Shown: one piece after another, positions 53,640 through 61,188 of the stretch
Position numbering within the stretch: the stretch's first letter is position 1
How the letters are laid out: every line of letters starts with the position of its first letter
Made by a program: the position numbers and the translations under genes
Notes under the pieces: generated by a model
What the model was told of the DNA's origin: nothing
The model's database searches: none
What the model saw: the letters and a program-made list of their open reading frames with translations, nothing else
From: JANQSP01 sp965237565
GTDB taxonomy: Bacteria; Bdellovibrionota; Bdellovibrionia; Bdellovibrionales; UBA1609
Assembly: GCA_965237565.1 (NCBI GenBank)
Contig: OZ250145.1
Location: forward strand, 1 to 64,000
Length of the DNA: 64,000 nt
Direction of reading: 5' to 3'

Positions 53640-55006
53640 AATTTTTTAAACAGCTCAGTAAGGAGAGGTTTTTTACCGCTTTCTTGAAACGGAGATTCTT
53701 GCATGAGAGATTTTTTTACAGGCGAGGAACCAAGGTTTTCCCCTTGTTCATCTAACATATCCATGCTCAATTGCTCATGGATTTTACTTTTCATTAAGCT
53801 TTTTCTTTCATTTTGGTAAGAACGAGCCTTTTCCTTAAGAATGTCCTTGGACAATCGATTAGAGGGAGATACCTGCCTAGGAACAAAAGCGGGTTCATTT
53901 TCCTCATCGCTCCCTTGGCTGGATGAAAAAGCAGACTCTTCCTCTTCACCGGATTGGCTCAGCGAAGAAAAAGGATCTGCTGAACAGGAATCAGTTGAAT
54001 GAGATCCTTTAAAGTTTTTTTGCAATTTTTGATTCTGTTTTTTATCTTTCTCAAATCCAGTGGCAATCACTGTAACTTTAATTTTTTTGGATGACTCATT
54101 GGGATCAACAATCGCTCCAAAAATAATTTCAGCATCGGAATGAGTTTCGGCTGTTATGAACTCGGCTGTTTCATTTACTTCCTTCAAAGACATATCCGGC
54201 CCGCCCGTAATGTTGATAATTACCCCAGAAGCTCCTTTGAAAGAAGTATCTTCCAACAGAGGAGAAGACACAGCCATTCGCGCTGCCGACAAAGCACGAT
54301 TTTCTCCTTCTGCACAACCCGTTCCTATAATTGCTAGTCCCCTTTCAGACATGATCGTTTTCACATCTGCAAAATCTAGATTAATCAAACCTTTTTGGTT
54401 TACCAAATCGGAAATGCCTTTCACTGCTCGCAACAACACATGATCCACCCTTTCAAAGGCGGATAACAAGGAAGTTTGCTCATCTGTTACCTTCATCAGT
54501 TTTTGATTCGGAATCACGATGAGAGTGTCTACATTTTCCTTCAAAAACTGAATGCCTATATCTGCATACCTAGCTCTCCTTTGTCCTTCAAAAAAGAAAG
54601 GACGAGTGACCACAGCTATCGTTAAAGCTCCCGCCTGCTTAGCAATATTTGCAATGACACCTGTTGCACCTGTTCCTGTTCCTCCTCCCATGCCGGCAGT
54701 GATGAACACCATATCCGTATCATTGAAAGATCCCACTAACTCATTACAGGACTCAATCGCAGCTTGACGCCCTATTTCTGGATTGGCTCCCGCTCCCAAA
54801 CCCTTCGTAAGTTGGACTCCGAGCTGAATTTTTTTCTCTATATTGTGTTCTTCCAAAGCCTGAAGATCCGTATTCGCAGCAATAAATTCAACTCCCGTCA
54901 GACCAGCCTTGGACATGGTCCGAATTGCGTTTCCTCCTCCTCCTCCAACACCAATAACCTTGATGCTTGCACCAAACTTTAGGCTTCCTTCATCGACTTG
55001 AAACAT
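53636..55006 (-). CDS. ftsZ: Cell division protein FtsZ
   Basis: 456 residues. FtsZ forms the cytoskeletal ring at the division site. The GTP-binding domain has IKVIGVGGGGGNAIRTM and the tubulin signature GMGGGTGTGATGVIANIA. The T7 loop reads LINLDFADVKTIMSERGLAI. After residue 320 comes a long Ser/Glu-rich linker (about 120 residues). The C-terminus KKPLLTELFKKF is the probable FtsA-binding peptide, though it differs from the usual consensus. Last gene of ddl-ftsQ-ftsA-ftsZ. Confidence 0.96.
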   Translation of the reverse strand: MFQVDEGSLKFGASIKVIGVGGGGGNAIRTMSKAGLTGVEFIAANTDLQALEEHNIEKKIQLGVQLTKGLGAGANPEIGRQAAIESCNELVGSFNDTDMVFITAGMGGGTGTGATGVIANIAKQAGALTIAVVTRPFFFEGQRRARYADIGIQFLKENVDTLIVIPNQKLMKVTDEQTSLLSAFERVDHVLLRAVKGISDLVNQKGLINLDFADVKTIMSERGLAIIGTGCAEGENRALSAARMAVSSPLLEDTSFKGASGVIINITGGPDMSLKEVNETAEFITAETHSDAEIIFGAIVDPNESSKKIKVTVIATGFEKDKKQNQKLQKNFKGSHSTDSCSADPFSSLSQSGEEEESAFSSSQGSDEENEPAFVPRQVSPSNRLSKDILKEKARSYQNERKSLMKSKIHEQLSMDMLDEQGENLGSSPVKKSLMQESPFQESGKKPLLTELFKKF

Positions 55007-55033
55007 TCTGTTCTCCTTACCATCAGGAATTTA

Positions 55034-56257
55034 TTATGGAAACAACTCTTGCATCCATCTTTTGATTTTAAACACTTTTCCTTCTAAATGATCCACACGA
55101 TAATCTAGTAATTTTTCGTTTTGTACATAAGACAAAATACCAACGGCTGTTGCATAATCTTTTCTATTTTCTATATCTGTGATACCCAATGACTCCACAA
55201 TGCTTCCCACTTTCACTGACCTTTCCATGATGGAACGACCCACTTCATCAAGACCTTTCAAATAACTTCCCTTGCCGGTCAAAACCAATCCCCCTTCCAA
55301 TTCATCCAAATACTGCAAAGATTGTAGTTGGTGATGCACCTCTTGAAACAAAGTTTCAGCTCTCGTAAGAAGAACCTCATTCACTTCTTTGAGCGTCACT
55401 TTAATGTTCCAATCATGGCATTCTTCGATCAAATCATCTTTGTCATCCCATTCTTTTTGAAATACCAGATGGCCATACTTAATTTTTATCTGCTCCGCCA
55501 AGTCTCTTGGAATTCTTAATTTTGTCATCAAATCGTGAGTGAAATCCTCTCCCCCCATGAACAAAGAACCAATGTGTTTGATACGCAAGCCCGCAACAAC
55601 AGTGAAATACGTTTGATCCTGACCAATATCCAGCATACATACACCAGACTGTTTTTCATCCTCACTCAGAATGGAAAGAGTATTTGCCAAGGGCTGAAAG
55701 ACCAAACCTCTAGCAGAATATCCTGCGTAACGTAAACATTGAAGCACATTTTGCACGCTTGCATCGGGAATCGAAATCATCAATACGTCTGTTTCCAAAC
55801 GTAAACCGGACAAAGCCAAAGGATTAAAAAAGGGCCCTTCTTGATCCACTGTAAAATTCTTAGGAAGAACGTGTAGAAGACGATGTCCTGTGGGCAAAGA
55901 AACGGCTTTTGCAGTTTCAACGGCTCTGTTTACATCTTCAATTGTAACTTGTTGAGAAGAAATCACAGACATGCCCTGTGAAAAAAACACGTGATAATCT
56001 CCACCAATTCCCAAAAAAAGTTGAGACACTTGCAGGTTCGCCATTACTTCTGATTCTTTGCATACATGCTGAATGGCTTCAGAGGTTTCCTTCATATTTA
56101 CGATTCTGCCCTTGTATATCCCCTTGTGAGGAACCTGTGCCACTCCCACCAACTCAATGCCACTTTTGGAGAGAAAACCAATGACACAAGTTACATGACT
56201 TGTACCAAGATCCACACCAGCTATTATTTTTCTATCTTCGATGCTAAAACGATTCAT
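55034..56257 (-). CDS. ftsA: Cell division protein FtsA
   Basis: About 407 residues from the ATG at 56257, which starts MNRFSIEDRKIIAGVDLGTS; the frame is open five codons earlier. It is an actin-like ATPase that tethers FtsZ to the membrane. The ATPase motifs are IIAGVDLGTSHVTCVIG, VCMLDIGQDQTYFTVV and ELEGGLVLTGKGSYLKGL. The C-terminal amphipathic helix KVFKIKRWMQELF provides membrane binding. Its stop lies 27 bases upstream of ftsZ. Confidence 0.94.
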   Translation of the reverse strand: MNRFSIEDRKIIAGVDLGTSHVTCVIGFLSKSGIELVGVAQVPHKGIYKGRIVNMKETSEAIQHVCKESEVMANLQVSQLFLGIGGDYHVFFSQGMSVISSQQVTIEDVNRAVETAKAVSLPTGHRLLHVLPKNFTVDQEGPFFNPLALSGLRLETDVLMISIPDASVQNVLQCLRYAGYSARGLVFQPLANTLSILSEDEKQSGVCMLDIGQDQTYFTVVAGLRIKHIGSLFMGGEDFTHDLMTKLRIPRDLAEQIKIKYGHLVFQKEWDDKDDLIEECHDWNIKVTLKEVNEVLLTRAETLFQEVHHQLQSLQYLDELEGGLVLTGKGSYLKGLDEVGRSIMERSVKVGSIVESLGITDIENRKDYATAVGILSYVQNEKLLDYRVDHLEGKVFKIKRWMQELFP

Positions 56258-56407
56258 AAAAACCCCATACACTAAAGGGTAGATGGCTCAGCCACGACTC
56301 ACAACAATTTTCTAAGGAATTGCTCGGATAATGCGTCATTCAATTTTCTTTCTTTGAGCGATCAAAAGGAAAAGACTAGACGAAATACTAGATATTTTCA
56401 CTAGGCT

Positions 56408-57181
56408 CTAGATAGATTGGTGAGTGCTTACGACAATTTTTTGCAAAAATCTGGCGTCCATAACGTACCACTGAATACTTTGTTGATCCAAGTAATGCAA
56501 AACACTTTCAATTCGTTTGATTCTCAGTTGCTTGGGATTCCGATTGACTTTGATTGTTCTCCCATTTTTTGACAGCCTAAAAAATAGGCTTTTCTCACGA
56601 TGGGAATAGCTCACTTCCGAAATGGTTTGACGACTGAAATCCCCTTGCTCTGGCAGCAACTGCATAAACTCAAGAGCCAATTGACGGAGCAGTAACTCTT
56701 GAGAGAATACAGAACCTCTCAAGATAGGTGCATCAGGTATTTGCGTCACAGGCAAAGAATGTAAAAGTTCTCCGTCCATTCCGAGAGGGTAGATTTTTCC
56801 ATTGGCATCTAGAAAAATCAACAAAGGTTTTATGGGTTGCAAACGAACGAGGAAACGGTTGGGCAAGAGACGAATGATTTGAAAGGAACCGATACGTGAA
56901 TTTTCCAGCTGCAAAATATTTTTTAGATCATTCAAGGAAATATCCCAAATTCTTTTCCCTATAAATGGTTGAAACTTTGATTGCAATTTTGACTGAATCT
57001 CTGCTATGGAATCCTCCCAATAAACATCTTCTTGGGCTTGTATTTGAATTTCCTTCACGCTCAACCATTGATTTGCAACGTACTGAAAAAGAAAAAACAC
57101 GGATAGACCGATAAAAAAAGTGAAGACAAGATATTTCCACTTCATTAGTTTTTTGATGTTGAATTTCATACTCTCACCCAT
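56408..57181 (-). CDS. ftsQ: Cell division protein FtsQ
   Basis: 257 residues, or 253 from the second Met. A short cytoplasmic N-terminus is followed by one membrane helix (YLVFTFFIGLSVFFLFQYV), a POTRA domain (WLSVKEIQIQAQEDVYW through RLLPNRFLVRLQPIKP) and the beta domain (YPLGMDGELLHSLP). Position between ddl and ftsA is classic. The gene start overlaps the end of ddl by 16 bases. The periplasmic domain bridges early and late divisome proteins. Confidence 0.88.
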   Translation of the reverse strand: MGESMKFNIKKLMKWKYLVFTFFIGLSVFFLFQYVANQWLSVKEIQIQAQEDVYWEDSIAEIQSKLQSKFQPFIGKRIWDISLNDLKNILQLENSRIGSFQIIRLLPNRFLVRLQPIKPLLIFLDANGKIYPLGMDGELLHSLPVTQIPDAPILRGSVFSQELLLRQLALEFMQLLPEQGDFSRQTISEVSYSHREKSLFFRLSKNGRTIKVNRNPKQLRIKRIESVLHYLDQQSIQWYVMDARFLQKIVVSTHQSI

Positions 57182-58122
57182 TTCTCATGCTTGATGCCCT
57201 TGTAATCCAGTCTCGCCAGTTTGAGAATCTTTTGAACCAATTCTTTGAATGAAATGCCATCATGGAGAGCAGACTGAGGAAGCAAAGATTGAGAAGTCAG
57301 ACCCGGCAAAGTGTTCATTTCTATCATGAAAGGCCCTTTGTTTTTTTCTATAATAAAATCAGCTCTGCAGTAAGCCCTAATGTCTAGGATTTGCAAACTT
57401 TGCATCATGTATTTCTTACACTCCTCCCTCACCCTCTCATCCAGTCTAGCTGGCAAAATATATTCTGTTTCTCCTTTTGTATACTTGCTTTTGTAATCAT
57501 AGAAGCCACTTTTTGGAACGATCTCAATGGGGGTGAGAATTTGTCCATCCAAGTAGGATATCGCAATTTCCGTACCCTCTATGTAGGCTTCGAGCAATAT
57601 TTTTTTGTCATACTGAAGAGCCTTTTTCAATGCTGGCAAAAATTCTTCTTCTGTCCGGCAAATGCTAATGCCTAAGGTAGAACCCTCTCTAGAAGGTTTG
57701 ACAAGCAAAGGAAAGGGAATCTGGAATTTGATTTCTTCCAATTTTTGATTGTGTACATTCAAAACTTGATACGCAGGAGTGGGAATTTTGTATTGAGAGA
57801 TGTAATTCTTAAAAAAACATTTATCCATGCAAATGGAACTGGCAAGCAGGCCACTCCCTGTATAAGGGATTCCCAAGTATTCAAGGATTCCTTGTAAAAT
57901 GCCATCTTCAGCATACTTGCCATGAACAGCTAGAAAAGCTCCACTGGGTTTTGCTTGTACCAACTTGTTAACAAGGTCCGCATCGGATTCGATGACTTGG
58001 TAAGCCATTCCCAATTCATCAAATACCCTAGCAACTGCTCGTGCCGAAAACCAGCTGACTTCTTTTTCAGCTCCCAAGCCGCCTTGAATAAGAGCTATTT
58101 TCTCATCTCTTTTTGATCCCAT
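57166..58122 (-). CDS. ddl: D-alanine--D-alanine ligase
   Basis: 318 residues. It makes the D-Ala-D-Ala dipeptide for peptidoglycan. The ATP-grasp fold is complete: AEDGILQGILEYLGIPYTGS, then FPLLVKPSREGSTLGIS and LLEAYIEGTEIAISYLDGQI. The metal site is RADFIIEKNKGPFMIEMNTL, with LPGLTSQSLLPQSA after it. The initial motif is VSWFSARAV where many Ddl have EVSxxSA, so the family match holds. First gene of the division cluster in this window; the 5' part of the cluster (murC, murB) is not next to it. Confidence 0.94.
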   Translation of the reverse strand: MGSKRDEKIALIQGGLGAEKEVSWFSARAVARVFDELGMAYQVIESDADLVNKLVQAKPSGAFLAVHGKYAEDGILQGILEYLGIPYTGSGLLASSICMDKCFFKNYISQYKIPTPAYQVLNVHNQKLEEIKFQIPFPLLVKPSREGSTLGISICRTEEEFLPALKKALQYDKKILLEAYIEGTEIAISYLDGQILTPIEIVPKSGFYDYKSKYTKGETEYILPARLDERVREECKKYMMQSLQILDIRAYCRADFIIEKNKGPFMIEMNTLPGLTSQSLLPQSALHDGISFKELVQKILKLARLDYKGIKHEKWVRV

Positions 58123-58440
58123 AAGAAAAATCCAAAATTATCATTCAGACTATACTTTACCTACGCCACATTTGCTTAGATTCCACTTCATTCTAGAAGC
58201 TTCCCTCCATTCCAATATACTCCGCCAAGCAAGGCTCTCCAAATTTGTATGCTATCTAAAAAATACTTAAAAAAAACAATAAGTTACTCAAATTTCAAAT
58301 GATAATTAACTCTTAGCATAATCATGAAAAAGTGATGCATTAAAGAATCGGCAGGTAAAAATTTCACACTCTCATGTTTTTATTTTCTAAATATTTGCGA
58401 TTGATGTATAAACAATTCGAAAAAGGAGAAGAATATAAAG
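58123..58440. other. Divergent intergenic region between ddl and a secreted protein gene
   Basis: No gene or stable hairpin is seen. A minus-strand TATAGT lies about 35 bases before ddl and may be its -10 box, without a good -35. AAAAGGAGAAG precedes the plus-strand gene at 58441, with its GGAG about 13 bases from the ATG. Confidence 0.3.
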
Positions 58441-58983
58441 ATGAAAATACCGTTTCTAACCATTTCGTCTTTTTTAATTTTTTGTTTTCCAGTCACTTCG
58501 CTGGCTTATTATGAAACTCTTCCTACTGGCTATGAGGGTGAAGAAAGTGGTGAGATAGAGGCCTTCACCCAAAACCAGTCATCAGAATTTCTTACTCCCG
58601 AGATTCAGAACACAGATGAGAAATCAAACAGAAGGAATGAATTCTCCACAATGGTAGAACTTCTCCCTGGAGAAGTGCTTGAGGAGTCTGCAGTTGATAC
58701 AGATGAAAGTTTGGGACCACTAGCTCATGGACAGCTAAACTGCCGTCGTTGCCGTGGACCAAGATGTCGCCACTATTGTTACCCGTATACGGCGGTGTCA
58801 CCGTTTGTTCCAAGATTGGGAGTGAACGCTGTGGGAATTTGTCGTGTCAATTTGAGCTTTTATTGTCCCACCTTCGTACTGATACCTGGACTAACTTGCA
58901 CCTGTTATGACCTCTACGGTTTTTCTTATTTTGGTTTCACCGATATTGTGAGTCAGGTCTATTTCAATCCTTTTGTTTTCTAA
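58441..58983 (+). CDS. Cys-rich exported protein of unknown function
   Basis: 180 residues with a signal peptide ending near TSLA-YY. An acidic region (residues 20-95) is followed by a Cys/Arg block, LNCRRCRGPRCRHYCYPY, and an aromatic C-terminus (CTCYDLYGFSYFGF). Eight or more Cys in the mature chain suggest disulfide cross-links, as in small surface or envelope proteins. No family recognised. It stands alone between divergent ddl and convergent corA. Confidence 0.6.
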   Translation: MKIPFLTISSFLIFCFPVTSLAYYETLPTGYEGEESGEIEAFTQNQSSEFLTPEIQNTDEKSNRRNEFSTMVELLPGEVLEESAVDTDESLGPLAHGQLNCRRCRGPRCRHYCYPYTAVSPFVPRLGVNAVGICRVNLSFYCPTFVLIPGLTCTCYDLYGFSYFGFTDIVSQVYFNPFVF

Positions 58984-59049
58984 ATGGAAAGCAAATTGTG
59001 TCTGCCAATCCCATGCAAAAACTGAATAGAAAAAATCAGCCCACTTTGT

Positions 59050-60126
59050 CTAAAGCCACTTCTTCTTTTTGAAAAGTAAAATCATCCCTCCGCTTACTAA
59101 AAATACGATTACCCACACAAAGTAATAACCATATTTCCAATCCAGTTCAGGAATGGATTTAAAATTCATTCCGTAAATCCCAACAATAAAAGTAAGCGGA
59201 ATAAAAATCGCTGCGAAAAGAGTTAACACCTTCATAATCTCATTCATTTTGATATTGACGGTATTTTGATAAAAATCCATCAAGGAGTTGGAAAGCTCAC
59301 CGTAGTAATCAATGATCTCAATAATTTGAATCACATGATCTTGTACATCTTTAAAGTAACGAATATTCTGAGAATCAATCCACGGATGTTTGACCGTAAT
59401 GATTTTATTTAGAGCCTCTTTAATTGGAAAAATGGTCTTTCTTAGATAAAGAAATTCTCTTTTCAATGCAACTAATTGAGCAGGTTGCAACTTATTGATA
59501 TTTTCGGTTACATGAACTTCTAATTTTTCAAAATAATCCCCCATTTGTTCCAACACAATATAATAATTGTCCACCAGCAAATCAATCAAAGTGCAAAACA
59601 GGTAGTCTGCCCTTAAAGATCTAATCTTCCATATAGATTCTCTTAGGCGATGCTTGATAGGCTCAAAGAAATTGCTATCTTTATCATGAAATGAGAGAAT
59701 AAAGCCATCGCTAAAACAAATACTCATTTGATTCGCCTTGATTTGTAAATTCTCTTTGGATTTTTTCAAAGAAACAAACTTGATGATTGCAAACAACATG
59801 TTGTCCATCTCTTCTATTTTGGGCCTGTGATCGGTATTGAGTATATCTTCGAGCCAAAGTCTATGAATACCGAATTGATTGCCAATTTCTTCAATCACTT
59901 TTTTGTCTAAAAGACCTGAGAACTCAATCCAAGTTGTTTGTGTTTTATCTTGCACACTTTCTATGCATTTTTCAAAGGTAGCAGAACTGGATTCAAGAAA
60001 AGAGTTTTTTGTATAATTGATGAGACTGATACGAATTCGTTCCATATCTCCGGATTCACCAATGTAAACCAGAGCACCGGGATGCAAACCCAATACCTTC
60101 GTTCTTGTCTTTAGAAAACGAGCCAT
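59050..60126 (-). CDS. corA: CorA-type magnesium/divalent cation channel
   Basis: 358 residues. A long cytoplasmic domain of alpha/beta and helical-bundle parts ends in two membrane helices. The signature is IVGIYGMNFKSIPELDW, with the GMN motif at residues 318-320 at the channel mouth. VILFLV-type hydrophobicity marks the last helix (YYFVWVIVFLVSGGMILLF), and the basic tail KKKKWL stays inside. CorA admits Mg2+ and can carry Co2+ or Ni2+. It has its own short upstream region (60127-60297) without recognisable elements. Confidence 0.93.
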   Translation of the reverse strand: MARFLKTRTKVLGLHPGALVYIGESGDMERIRISLINYTKNSFLESSSATFEKCIESVQDKTQTTWIEFSGLLDKKVIEEIGNQFGIHRLWLEDILNTDHRPKIEEMDNMLFAIIKFVSLKKSKENLQIKANQMSICFSDGFILSFHDKDSNFFEPIKHRLRESIWKIRSLRADYLFCTLIDLLVDNYYIVLEQMGDYFEKLEVHVTENINKLQPAQLVALKREFLYLRKTIFPIKEALNKIITVKHPWIDSQNIRYFKDVQDHVIQIIEIIDYYGELSNSLMDFYQNTVNIKMNEIMKVLTLFAAIFIPLTFIVGIYGMNFKSIPELDWKYGYYFVWVIVFLVSGGMILLFKKKKWL

Positions 60127-60297
60127 AACAATTCTCTATGAAGACAGTTTGAAACATAATTCACAGTAAGAAAAGAAAAGTTTGGACTAAAGGCTTGAAA
60201 ATTACATTTGTTACATAGCGAAGCAAAGCAAACAAAAAATGAAAGTTCGCAATATTTCCAAAAACTTTCCCTCATGCTCTTTCATGCCATGAAAAAG

Positions 60298-61149
60298 TTA
60301 TTGGTAAAATTTAAGCTTATCTTTTAGGAGTAAAAAATCGTTGTGCTTCACTCCCCTCAAAGTCTTGTGCTTGCTCAAGGATTTGCTGATAATCACTTGA
60401 TATTCATTTGAAATTTCCAACATTTTTCTACCATCAACAGTCAAAAAAGCTTTTTGTTTTTTATTGTTGTTGATGCTCACAAGCATTTTGTATGTATCGG
60501 GTACAATGACAGGCCTATTGGTAAGACTGTGAGAGCAAATGGGAGTGATCGCTAGGGAGGAGACATGAGGGTGCAAAATAGGACCTCCTGCTGACAAGTT
60601 GTAAGCCGTGGAGCCCGTGGGAGTGGACACAATCAAGCCATCTCCTCTAAAGGAATAAATGTCTTGGCCTTGGATAGCAATCGAAAGGCTGATCAGGTGG
60701 CTAGAAGAACCTTTCTCTATTACCAAATCATTTAGAGCTTTATAGGATTTGGCTTCCGATTTCTTGTTCACAGCGATGTCAATCAGAGTTCGCTCCTCAA
60801 TCTTTAACTCACCCTTTATAAGTGATTGCAAACAATCATTCATTGTCTCTTGACGGTAAATGGTTAGAAAGCCCAAAGATCCCAAGTTGATTCCCAAGAA
60901 TGGGATGGAATGATCTGAAACAAATTGCACTGCTCTTAGGTAGGTGCCATCTCCTCCCAAAACTAGTACCAAATCTGCCTTCACTTTATCGGCACAGATC
61001 TGCTGATCCAAAGTGGATTGAGAAAACAACTGGGTCTTTATGTGAAGCTTAGCAAAATATTTTTCCAACTGGCCAAGCACTCGCATCGCTTCAGGAGAAT
61101 CGCTTCGATAAATAAGCAACACATTTTGTATTTTTTTTTGAAACAACAT
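60298..61149 (-). CDS. nadK: NAD kinase
   Basis: 283 residues. It phosphorylates NAD to NADP. The motif LVLGGDGTYLRAV (GGDGT at residues 65-69) binds ATP/NAD, ALNDLVIEKGSSSHL contains the conserved NDxxxE-like core, and SFRGDGLIVSTPTGSTAYNL with AGGPILHP is the second signature. It begins 39 bases after the large exported-protein gene ends on the same strand, so it may depend on that transcript. Confidence 0.94.
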   Translation of the reverse strand: MLFQKKIQNVLLIYRSDSPEAMRVLGQLEKYFAKLHIKTQLFSQSTLDQQICADKVKADLVLVLGGDGTYLRAVQFVSDHSIPFLGINLGSLGFLTIYRQETMNDCLQSLIKGELKIEERTLIDIAVNKKSEAKSYKALNDLVIEKGSSSHLISLSIAIQGQDIYSFRGDGLIVSTPTGSTAYNLSAGGPILHPHVSSLAITPICSHSLTNRPVIVPDTYKMLVSINNNKKQKAFLTVDGRKMLEISNEYQVIISKSLSKHKTLRGVKHNDFLLLKDKLKFYQ

Positions 61150-61188
61150 GGAGCGTCTATAACAAGATTAGACAGCAGAATCAAATGA